This document shows positions 52,266 through 63,283 of a DNA stretch of 64,000 bases, in pieces (within the stretch, counting starts at the first letter, position 1; each line of letters starts with the position of its first letter). A model generated the notes under the pieces. The model ran no database searches. It was given only the letters and a program-made list of their open reading frames with translations, and was not told the origin of the DNA. A program made the position numbers and the translations under genes. The DNA is taken from the NCBI GenBank assembly GCA_019321725.1, contig CM033108.1:3294001-3358000 (forward strand), given 5' to 3'. The stretch is from Paulownia fortunei. Taxonomy: Eukaryota > Streptophyta > Magnoliopsida > Lamiales > Paulowniaceae.

Positions 52266-55200
52266 ATGGGTAGAGATAGGGAAATATCTCGGTCGCCGTC
52301 GTACAGGAGGAGGCACTCTCCATCACCGTCGTCGGTGAGGAATGGCCGCCGGAACCGGAGAGATAGAAGCCGATCCCCTTATTCTTATAGCAGGTGATAC
52401 CCTTTTACTTTGTACCCGCTTGTGCATTATGTAACTTGCATGTGTATTTTAGTATTCTTTTGCTTAACAGCTTTAGCTTTTGTTACTGATGAAAACTCTC
52501 CTTATTCATCTCTGCTGAACAAATATAATTTCTGAGTCCAGGGCAATCCTGTGCTTTACAAGGAACGAACCAGGATTGTAGGCGGGTTTTTTTGCGTGTA
52601 TGTTGGGTTGGGGGAGTCTTCGTAAAGAATTCTGTATATAATATGTGAATGAAAAAAAAAATATAATTAAGGGGATAAAATTGCAATTTTAGGAAAATTA
52701 CACATCAATTAAGCGCTGAACTTTAGGAAAATTACACATCAATTAAGCGCTGAACTTTAGGAAAATTACACATCAATTAAGCGCTGAACTTTAGTTGATG
52801 AGGGTAGCTTCCTGTGCCTGCTTTGTACTCGGTCTGTCTCTATCTTTACTGATCAAACCTAGTATGAATACCTTATATGTGCGAACAATTTTTATATATA
52901 TTTGTCATATGTTTTACAATGACATTAGGGGGGAAATTTGTGAAAAAATCTGTAAGCACGATATGCTCATCAATAGAAAAGAAAAGATGTTGATTTTGAA
53001 ATAAAGAAAAGCTGAGTGACAAAGTTGTAGTAAATATATGGTGTACCTTTATTTGAAATTGGGATCTTTTGTTTTTCAGTTACTAGAAAATATTCCAAGC
53101 AAATGGCTTTATTTTGAAAATTCAGAGTTCATCATTACTCAACCTAGTTTGAAAAATGAGACATTTTTGAATGTTGAACCCTTTGTTTTTAGAGTAAAAT
53201 TTTTCCTGTTCTCTTAAATTTATTTAACCACAAGTTCTTTTATGGATGATCATGGCCTGATCTGTTGTGAATATTGTATGTAACAATTGCTCATCTTATT
53301 GATTTTATTTGTTTTAGATGTTCTAGCAGATGCTTATGGATTGTGTAACTTTGGTGTTCCTAGTGCAATGTTGCTGCCTATGAGAGTTTTCGCTTCCCAT
53401 GAGCACCTTGATATTCTACATGCTTATGGTTGTTGAGTTGATGAATGTCATGCCTTGTTCGAGTCTTGCTATTCTTTCGTCAGTTTGATAAAAAGCTTCT
53501 AAATTGTAAATTATAGTGGGTGATGTATCTGGATGCTGGGAGTTTTTCCTTACAATTGAACTTGAGACATAGTTTAAAACATAGTTTGAATTGGATAGTC
53601 AACATCGTCGTTGTTTGAGAAACCTTGAAAATAAACAATGACTTCCCTTTGACTGGGAAGTCAGCAGCTGATGGTGCTGATGGGTGTCATTTCAATGCTC
53701 GATTGTGATAATAGCGGTTTCTTATGATTAAAGATGGAGCACACAGTTTATTCTTTGCAATATATGAGGTAACTGTACATGCTTTCATTATTAGATGGTG
53801 GGTTTGGACAATGCAAGATTGTGGACATAGTAGTGATAAATATTTTCTTTGAAGCTCAGCTGCTTTATTTTATTGTACAGAAGACGAAGTCGTTCATTAT
53901 CCTCTCGGCGCCACAAAAGTCGCTCCCATACTTCAAGGCATCATAGAAGTCGCTCTCCAACACCAAAGCGGAATAAGAGATTAAGAAAAAGGAGTACCTC
54001 GTCATCTCCCTTAAGTGCGTCTCCCTATGTAAGTGCTGGTACGAAAGAGAAGAAAGATGCAAGCGATAAATTAAGTAAAGAAGAAGAGGAAAAGAAAAGG
54101 TATAACTATCACCCACACAATTTTTCCTTTAATGTTTTTCATTTTTTTTTTGGTTTTCTTTACAGGTCTGATGTGCTTGTTCATTGGTTGATCGTTTAAC
54201 TATTCAATCTTCAGCAGACTTGAATTGAATTCTGAAATCTTTCATTACTCTTTTTGCAATATAAAACCCTGAAAATGTATCATGTCATATCAATGTGAGT
54301 TATAATGTTTAGCTGTTGTTGGCTTGGAGAATATATCGAGGCTGGTGATGGCATGAGTTTTTTTGGGGAAGTTGTCTGACTACCTTTTCGTCTGATGATA
54401 CATTCTGTTCGCACCAGAAATGGGAAAATCAGGGGCTTATTTTCCCTTATTATTCACTTTTGTTTGAGCAATATTACCCTGGCATAGGTTGGATGATCTT
54501 GTTTAGTTGAGGTATGCTAAATAGGAAGTTCATTCCAATTTTGGGCTTTTTTGATCCCGCCAACCAATTGGTTTTCCAACCAGATTCTTGTATCTTCTTT
54601 TTCTAAGGATTATTTGTTGCCATATGATTTCTCAGTTGCAATCCCTTGTCTTGTTGACATTGTAGAATCAAAAGCAAAAGACTATATCCTGATATTTTAT
54701 AGTCACTCTTCTTAAATTGAAGTCGGAAAATTGCACCTAATATTCAGACTCCCTATCCTTGTAGCTTTCATCACATTGACAATTAATTATGTTCTGAACA
54801 GTGAAATTGGATGCCCTTTTAAGAGAAAGTCTTGTAGGATTAATAGTTACAATGCAGATGACTTACACATTGCTTTACCTGTTCTTATCTATTTTGTTTG
54901 TATAGGGGCAATATTTGGATCTCATTGTTATTGTGGTTTGCAAGTTTTCCTCTAGTAGTGATTGAAAAGCATGCGCTGCCAGTTATGTATTTTTAAATTC
55001 GTTCTGTCTTCCTATTTTATCTTGTTATATTTCTAATTTTTATGTTGCTAGGATTGTTTTTTTGGTGGGCAATGGGCGTTTTCTAATTTTTATGTAACCT
55101 TTCATGCAACTAGAAATTTTGTTTCTTTTGACATTTTCATTAGGTACTGCTCATCTGTAGATTCTCTGTATTTTCTCCCCTCACTTATTTGGAGGAACCT

Positions 55201-58200
55201 TGCTTGTGATGTACTGGAATTACTGCTGTTTTGGCACTTTAAAAAGAAACAATAAGGTCACAAAGAAGAGGATGAGTTGTTATTCTCATTTGCCTGTATC
55301 TTTTGATCCTTTCAACTAGCAAGTCAGATTTTTACTCTAAAAGCATATTGAAAATTTTATTATTTTTTCTATTTCACTTTAATTGTTGGCAACTGTGCTA
55401 AGTGCAAATATGATTATGCTGCTAATTTCTTTTGTTCTTAACTTTACCAAATAATACACGAAAAGGCTATCAAGTATGATTGTTTTGTGTTGTAACCCTG
55501 ATATAAACTTCGCGCATTGTTCCTTTCCTGTCTAGTTCTTTTCTCTACGACTCATACAATTCTTGCACAGGCAGTTTAACTAAAATTATGGGAGAATGCT
55601 AGAGAAATTTGTTCACTAAGATTGTGGAATGAGGTAATTGAGGTGGAATTTGAGCCTGTGGTCTAAATTTTAAAATAGCTTTTGATGGAACTGAGCACAA
55701 GAGGAGGATCATGTAACCTATCCCAACTAATGAAATAAGCTTTGTGGAGTAAACTTGAGTTTTATTTGTACCATGTAACCTTTTCATTTTCTGTGGCTGT
55801 AGGACATTTTTGGACTTTGGCTGTGCCATTCTGTGTTTACCACTCTTCTTGACTGTATATTTGAAAGTAGCAATCATGGATGCTGGATGGTGTTATTGCT
55901 CAGGTCAATATGTAGAAAAATACATTCCTGTTATCTTGACAGGATTGCTGTTTGCTATGTTATAACTCTACTATAATGGAAGGGCTGAAGTGTTTCATTA
56001 ATTAACATTAAAACTGCTACATTTTGCTTGACCTTCTTCTCCACAGGATTAATTGAAGGAGTTTCTGGTAATGTTTATTTTGATGATCCATTTGGGTGCC
56101 TCGTTAATCTACTGTTCACCAGATTTGAAACTGAAATATTTTGGATCTGGAATCAGTTAGAGGTATGCTGAAAAGCATAAGCATAATTGTTATAGTGCCT
56201 TTTTCGACCTGGAGGTTAGTTTGTCATTCATAATAGTTTTGAATTGCAGAAAAATCAAAAGGTCAACTGTTGCTAAGATAAAGTCCTAGCAATACATTAT
56301 TATGTGCTTCAAGAAATAAATATTGATTTTTCGCTTTTAAGCACATTTGTGTCCCTTTAGAATTGATTTTTCCTTTTTGGATCAGTCATTATTTTTTCTT
56401 GACATTTTTTACTGTTTTCCAGGCTTCAACAGGAGGCAGAACTGAAATTAATAGAAGAAGAAACTGCAAAGAGAGTAGCAGAAGCAATTCGGAAGAAAGT
56501 TGAAGAGAGCTTGAACTCTGAGGAGATAAAGATTGAAATAGAGAAGCGTCTGGAGGAAGGTAGGAAGAAACTTGTTGTGGAAGTTGCAGCTCAACTTGAA
56601 AAAGAAAAAGAAGCTGCTCTGATAGAAGCTAGGCAGAAAGAGGCAAGTATCTGTTTTCTAATAGGGTGTTGTTTGCTATTCATATATTGAGGCTTCTCAG
56701 TGGTCTAAAAGCAGTTATATAGCCATACACATCTTATCTTATTCTCCTCCAGTTTTGAGTGGTGATAAGCAATCCTTGATAGGAGCCGTGTGAATTATTA
56801 TTATTATTTTTTGAATGGCTGTTTTAGGTTAATAAAGAAAGGATTTTTATGTTGAAAGTAGATTTTAGTTTTCTTCAAAAGTTTGCTTGGAGATCTTTGT
56901 CAGGTTGTTCTAGGTAACTGTTTAATGATCATCTTGGTTGGAGGAAGCTTTATGCTTGGAAAGTGGGTTTTTCATACTACTGATAATTGGTGGCATTCTC
57001 ATTCTTTATAGACCCTTGTATGGTTAAATCTGTAAAGCATAACTCACTCTTCTGTTAGAGATATTGTAACTCTCTCTTCTTTCCTTCTTTTTTTCGTGGT
57101 CTGAAATTTTTTTCCTACCAGGGGATGGGTTGGGATTTATTATATTTTGATGATGGTTTTTTCGTCATACCTTTAATTGGTATAATTATAAATGTTGTAA
57201 ATACCTTCACATGGTTAACAGCTGTAACATGTATGCGCTGTTCTGGGTGAGATACATCGTACTTTTTCTTTCCTTCTCCCATTCTTCGTGAATTTTTTTG
57301 CTGCTGGGACAAGGGTTAGAATTTGCTTGTAGTTTGAAGGTTGTGTAGCTAGAGGTGGAAATTTTATGATTCTAAATGGTTGATTGAAAAGTTTCCCATG
57401 CACAGCCACCTCGTTTGAAAACAGTGCGAATGGTTCGATTGATGGGTGTGTCTATGTGAGCCGAATCATCAACACGCATCCCACCCACTTCCCCAAATTT
57501 TACCTGAAACTTTTGAAAATAAAAGAGAAGAAACACTCTCCTGCAGTCGTACAAGCAGGTCATCCATGCCGCTCAATGACACCATAATATAAAAATACAT
57601 ACACTATTATATTTGCCACCACAATTAAATATGTGTTCTCCCTCACTATCTTGCTGCCTCTGTATCCCTTTTCCCAGCCCAAGTAACACCAGCACATTTG
57701 AATTCCAGCACAACTTTATGTTGTTCTCTTTGCTTAGTTTATTAGCCAATCCAAATTTGAAAAATCTTTGTTCATATTTGAGTTCATCATATGCAACATA
57801 TGGTTAAGACTTGTTGATTGTAATGGTTGCTTAGTGTAATGGGTGTGACTATCTGGGTATGTTTTTCCATCCCAGTTAGTGATTGGAAGTTGCCACCTCA
57901 AGTTGTTTTTGCTTCGGATGTGTCCTTGGATTTTGTTTATGATGAAAGCATATAAGTATTGTTTTATGATGAAAGCATATATTTATTTTTTATGATGATA
58001 ACATGTTATTTGATTCACTTGCATGTACAGGAACAAGCACGAAGAGAGAAAGAAGAGTTGGAAAGGCTTCTGGAAGAGAATAGGAGGAAGGTGGAAGAAG
58101 CTCAAAGAAGAGAAGCTTTAGAACAGGAAAGACGGGAGGAGGAACGTTATAGAGAATTGGAGGAGCTTCAAAGACAGAAAGAAGAGGCTTTACGTAGGAA

Positions 58201-58303
58201 AAAACAGCAAGAGGAAGAAGAACGAGCAAACCAGATGAAGTTGTTGGGCAAGAATAAGTCCCGGCCTAAGTTGTCGTTTGCCCTTAGTTTGAACCATAAA
58301 TAA
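52266..58303 (+). CDS. ARGLU1-like arginine/glutamate-rich splicing regulator
   Basis: Four coding exons: 52266-52393, 53881-54099, 56423-56642 and 58031-58303. They total 840 bases (279 aa) in frame. The N-terminal 100 residues are an RS-type domain (MGRDREISRSPSYRRRHSPS, RRRSRSLSSRRHKSRSHTSR, RHHRSRSPTPKRNKRLRKRS). The rest is a highly charged coiled coil (EAELKLIEEETAKRVAEAIR, EEIKIEIEKRLEEGRKKLVV, RREKEELERLLEENRRKVEE), ending in the basic tail GKNKSRPKLSFALSLNHK. This layout matches ARGLU1, a nuclear pre-mRNA splicing modulator known from animals with plant homologues. The last intron has a GC donor (AG|GCAAGT at 56643); only this choice keeps the coiled-coil frame. The three introns are long (1.5, 2.3 and 1.4 kb). 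Confidence 0.88.
52691..52792. repeat. 34-bp perfect tandem repeat, three copies
   Basis: The unit begins AGGAAAATTACACATCAATT and ends CTGAACTTT. Three identical copies (52691, 52725 and 52759) lie in intron 1 of the ARGLU1-like gene. Identity of the copies implies recent expansion or assembly slippage. Confidence 0.92.
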
Positions 58304-59455
58304 CGGATATCTAATCCTGTTTTTATTTGTTGTGCATTGATGTGCATGTTTGTAGTAATATCAGAAAAAAGTTCAGTTCAGACACTCGTAAAATGCAATT
58401 TCATCCCTTGTGACTCATCAAGCTGTTGTTTTTGGTCTGTCATTTCTTTATTGGTACTGCTTACAGATTGAAAGCTTGCAATGCCCTGTATGTGGCATGG
58501 TATTCTATGATTTCATGCATTTCAGCTTGGGGATTTTCAGAGAACTAAATTCCAATGGAGCAGATAACAAGATTCGCAGGGCTGGGAACTGGTCAACTTA
58601 ATTCATGATGTGATCTACTTGTTTCGGTGTGATACTAAACACGACATTACCCTCACATCAACCATGTATCAGTTTCTTCTCCTGACTTAAATCTTATTGA
58701 CTATTTACGTACGTTGCCATACTGAAAATTGTGTTGGTTGATTTGAAGATTGTGGTGCTATTGGTGGTAGGGAAAGGGGAAAGGTGGGAGGGGACAGACA
58801 GTGGTTTTGGGGAAGGTGGTGGAGATGCTAGCGGTCGAGGGGGGAAGGTGGCAATCAGAACCTTCTTAGGCTAGTGAATGTTAAAGGTCATTTTGGGCCC
58901 CTAAAGACCCAAACTGAGTTTTAAAATGCAGTTACTGGCCTAACCAAACTATAGGCCTGTTAATTTATTGTCATTTCCGAGCCTTAATACGAATGAATGG
59001 GTAAGACTCGTCTCCAATGCTAAATTTCATAGACTACATCACATGTGTTATTCCCAAAAATTAAATTGTATACAACTGCTGACATTGGTGCTGGTGTAGT
59101 TCAGAAACAGATACAGGCAATGAGCCAAACAGTATGACCAACCAAAACTGTACCAAAAAAAAGGTGAAAAACTTTGGCTTATCTTGGCAAAATGTGGGTA
59201 GTCAAATTGCAGAAACAAGAAAGACAGCTTCCATAGTCAATATATGAAACTGAGGGTCAATCCCTTCCCCTTTATTGAGCAGAAAAAACAAGCAGTTTGC
59301 TTAAAGCACTGACCTACTGTTTTCTAAAAAGAGGCCTCCCTCTATACCCCTACAACCCCACCCCACAACCCACACAAACCTATACATACACCATGATATA
59401 CACATACACCCAGAACAGGACACCACCACCCCCCTATCATTAACACATGATTACA
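58304..59455. other. 3' UTR and intergenic DNA
   Basis: Probable 3' UTR of the ARGLU1-like gene for the first 300 bases or so. A G-rich tract follows (58765-58855), then C/CA-rich sequence (59336-59435). No gene is recognised. Confidence 0.45.
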
Positions 59456-59523
59456 TGAAGTGGGACCCACTTCACATTCATCGAGGTTGTCCTGTCTGAA
59501 TCTCCTCATAAAGTGGGTCCCAC
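59456..59523. promoter_or_regulatory. Two TCP-type palindromes
   Basis: TGAAGTGGGACCCACTTCA (59456-59474) is a perfect odd palindrome around GTGGGACCCAC. GTGGGTCCCAC (59513-59523) repeats the core 43 bases further on. GTGGGNCCCAC is a TCP transcription-factor binding consensus. The target gene is not evident. Confidence 0.5.
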
Positions 59524-59949
59524 GTTAACAGGTGGGTTTGTTGGTGTAGGTACAAGACCCGCATTTACTCCTCCCCGACTCCACCGTCGGATTCTCCCTG
59601 ATGATTCTGAGGCGTGGATTTCTTGAGCCTGAGGACCAATCCGAGTTGGCTTTGACCAACTCTTCGCTGACAAGCAGTAAATTGTTGGTGTTTGTGGTGT
59701 GGGCTACTAATATCACGCGCGTATTAGGGCGTGATTCGCACTTCCCCGTTTTTTCGAACTTTTGAATTCTGCGTTTGGATATGACGCGCGAAGAAGAGCG
59801 TGCAAGCGGAATGAAGTGGGGGCGGAGAATCTGTGCGTGTTCTCGTTCGGGTAAATGGGTTTTCGTATTCCGGGTCCTCCGGTTGCGCTGGTATTATCGG
59901 GTAATGTGTCGGGTGGGGCCTTATATACAATGTATATAATCTCTATTTT

Positions 59950-61050
59950 AAAATTAAAATTTTCACTTAGACATCGAGCTTTAGATAAAAATTGAAAAAT
60001 AATTTTTTTATTTAACTTTATGTTATTACACTTAAAAACAATAATTAACAGTTAGTATGTCCATTATTATTTTAAATAAAAAATATATTTTTAGAGGAAA
60101 AAACTTATTTTAAAATATATATTTAAAAAAAAAGAGTGATAAATTTGAAACGAGTATATATACATATATTTAGCAAATTTCATGAGCATTCCTTTCTTTC
60201 ACAATGTATGTCCAAACAAGGCCTTTATGACCTAAAAGTTCTTGGGAATTATAATTTCTTTCTCTTTTCTCCCCAAAAGAACTTAAGTTTGAAATCTTAG
60301 TCGCATTTTGATTTGTTTTTTTTTTTTTTAAGTTTTGGTACTACAGTTTTTTCTTTTCTTTTCTTTTTTATAATAATTTTGGCACAACTCACTACCTTCT
60401 TTGTACATTTTACGGATTGGTATTTTTATTATTCTTCTTATTTTACATGTATTGCTACTTGTGAAAGTAAAAGAAACATCAAGTAATTTGCTTGTTTTAT
60501 TCTTTTCATATGATAAATTGTTTATACTCATAGCTCAAAATTCTGAAAAAAAAAAAAAAAAAAAAGACTACATGATCTAGTAAATCTAGTAATTTCATCT
60601 CAAAATTTCATTTAGATAATATTGTGGTGCGTTGCTAAAATATATTTCTCTTCTTAGTGGTTGAAATCAATTCCATAGATATTTTTCTAATTTATTTTTA
60701 AATTATTTACAAAATCTATAAATTTTGACCATAACATCTTATAAATTTCATGAACTTATTACCTAATAAAAACTAGTAACAGAGATACTAGATATAGAGA
60801 GACTTTCACATGTGCAACGACAACCCTATACGCTCCAAAAATTATCATCAATGAGATTTTTTCCGCACATCAAATCAAACCCCAAAAATTTAAATTGAAT
60901 TTTTTTATTGAAAAATAATAATTTATTTAGTATTTTATTTCATGTATAGACATCATGCATATATTAACGTAACGTGTATTGATGAAAATATCATTAGGCG
61001 GCAACTGAGGATCCGGACTGCCCCAACCCCCACCAAAACCACTAAGTCTC
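59950..61050. other. AT-rich intergenic DNA upstream of MIR166
   Basis: Low-complexity AT-rich sequence with a poly-A run (about 60546-60566). The last 50-100 bases form the proximal promoter of the MIR166 transcript. Confidence 0.5.
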
Positions 61051-61055
61051 CCTCC

Positions 61056-61062
61056 TATAAAT
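61056..61062 (+). promoter_or_regulatory. TATA box of the MIR166 primary transcript
   Basis: TATAAAT follows a C/A-rich segment and is about 235 bases upstream of the hairpin. Transcription would start near 61088. The position is typical for plant MIR genes transcribed by Pol II. Confidence 0.6.
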
Positions 61063-61279
61063 CAGCAAGTATTGGTCTAGGTTTTGCAGTAGGGAAATAA
61101 TATGTGGGAAGACCCCCACCCCCACCCCCACCCCAAAGGGCCTCATTGTTTCTCTTGTTTTGGGGGAGAAAGAATGGGGCTCTGCATACACACACACACA
61201 CACACACACTAATCTCTACACGCACAACACACACAAAAGAGTGAAATAAATAAATAATATAATTGGAGAGGTTGATGAA

Positions 61280-61400
61280 GGTGAAGAGTTTGTGGGGGAT
61301 GTTGGCTGGCTCGACGCAATCCCAGTTCGCTGTTATGATGTGACAGTTGAAAAAATATGTGAAGGCATCGGACCAGGCTTCATTCCTCTCAAATCAGTTT
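61280..61400 (+). ncRNA. MIR166: MIR166 precursor hairpin
   Basis: The 3' arm carries mature miR166 at 61368-61388. It begins TCGGACCAGGCTTCATTCC and ends TC where the commonest form ends CC. The 5' arm at about 61294-61314 carries the star strand (GGGGATGTTGGCTGGCTCGA), which pairs with it apart from a few bulges. The loop is about 50 bases. miR166 guides cleavage of class III HD-ZIP mRNAs (PHABULOSA, PHAVOLUTA, REVOLUTA types), setting leaf polarity, meristem and vascular patterning. The arm order, arm identity and two-sided pairing identify the gene. The apparent open frame through the hairpin (61292-61486) is not a protein gene. Confidence 0.95.
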
Positions 61401-61415
61401 CTTTCCTACAAGAGA

Positions 61416-61418
<3 letters not shown>

Positions 61419-61480
<62 letters not shown>
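61419..61480. repeat. (CA)n(TA)n microsatellite just 3' of the MIR166 hairpin
   Basis: A CA run (61419-61446) passes directly into a TA run (to 61480). It starts about 30 bases after the mature miRNA and so lies within the primary transcript. Confidence 0.9.
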
Positions 61481-61483
<3 letters not shown>

Positions 61484-61825
61484 TAATGGCTCTTTCTTCT
61501 ATTCTTGAATTTCATGTTAATATTATTTAAATCCTCTATTTTTGGGTGTGTTTCTGTGATGTATGAAGTGTTTCCTTTAAAGGGTTTTCTGGGCAGGGGT
61601 TGTTGTCTTCAAGATTGTTGATTAACAGTAAAAACTAATATTAAAACCCATGTAGTACTTGAAAAGGGATTCAGTTGTGAACATGAAATTCTGTGTTTGT
61701 TAAACAGTTAGGGTGCAGGGCTACTATATATAAATATAGGGTAGGGTAAATGAGCAAACTTCCCTATTCTTGTATCCCTCTTCACTCTTTCAGATTTTAT
61801 TCTCTCACTCTCATGGTTGATTTAA

Positions 61826-61830
<5 letters not shown>

Positions 61831-61902
<72 letters not shown>
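61831..61902. repeat. (TC)n(AC)n microsatellite
   Basis: A TC run (61831-61858) is followed by an AC run with one CC interruption (61859-61902). Confidence 0.9.
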
Positions 61903-63239
61903 AACACAAAGAGTGATTGTCAACCAGAAGAAAACATGGATGTGCAGTCAGTTGTTCAAGTGCTAAAGCTATCCAAATTTGAGAATCCAGGGTTTTTAGT
62001 CTAAACAATTTTAGGTTAGTTATGGCTGTGAACTGTTGTCTTTGTTTCTATTAATTTTATTTATTTATTTTTTTTGGTTTAGAGTAATTTTCTTGTGAAA
62101 TCGATTACAGTAATTCTTGAACCAGATGTCAGTTGATAGGTGAATTAAGTTTGGAAATTAAATAGTAAGAATTTTTTTTAGAATTTAATTATTTGAGAAA
62201 TCAATTACAAATTAATGGGCTTGAAAAAAAATCTAGGATTTCATCATAATAAAATCTGATAAATAAAAAATTAATGTGATTGCTAGGGTTGTAGAACACT
62301 TGACCTCACATGACTTTCTAATTGATTATGATAATATGCAGAAACAACCATATATATATATATAATATATATATATAGATATTACCAAACTGTGGTTCAT
62401 GAAGATTTATTACTCTTAATTACCTGATTATTTTAGTATTATTAAATTTAGTAATATAATCAGAAAATAGAAAATACTCTAAAGTACCTATCCCACATCT
62501 TGTTTATGCATAAGCTCTTTGTCACATGTAACATATATTTAAATAACCTACCTTAATTATCAAAGTTTTTGGAGCTATTTTTGCATGAAATCATCCAGCG
62601 TCAGTGAATCCGAAAAATAATTTCTATTTCTAAAAAAATATTATTATTTAGTGAAATTTCTATTTCTAAAAAAATATTATTATTTAGTGAAACAATCAGT
62701 ATATCAATATATCAGCGGATATTTTACAAAATAAAGTTGCTAATCATGCATCGAAACTCAGCAATGACTTAAAAATATCATTATAATTATATGGCTGGGC
62801 CTCCTTTTAAGAAACGTGGTTAGTACTTTATATTGTGATAAATTAAAAATTCTTTAGAAGCTCGTGAACCATTAATCACAATAAAAGAGAGCCAAAATTT
62901 AATCATTTTCTGTAAAACTTATTTTATTGTGCTCAACATTAGAATCTCAACTTTAATTGAATTATATTTCCAATGAGATAAGAAAGAACAACGATATATA
63001 ATAATTACACTTCACATATATATGCTTGTTTATATATGTACATATACACTAAATATGTATCTATAAAGACATATATATATATATATATACATACACACAT
63101 AAATATGTATTTATAAGATACCAAAAAAAATTCCGTTTTTGCTACAATGGTTAATAAATTAACTTTGCCACAACAGTATTTGAATGCATATATACACATG
63201 CTTGGTTATGTATCTTTATAGACATACATATGTATCTAT

Positions 63240-63283
<44 letters not shown>

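Noticed and set aside
59525..59930. Two reverse frames in the GC-rich island as a small Cys-containing protein
   Set aside because: The downstream one starts at GTG, the two are in different frames, and no known peptide motif (CLE, RALF, DVL and similar) is visible. Reported only as a possible transcript.
61292..61486. 64-codon frame through the MIR166 hairpin
   Set aside because: It is explained by the miRNA precursor and the following CA/TA repeats.
62489..62501. ATCCCACATCT, similar to the plant snRNA upstream element
   Set aside because: It lacks the final G, and no snRNA sequence follows at the expected distance of about 70 bases.
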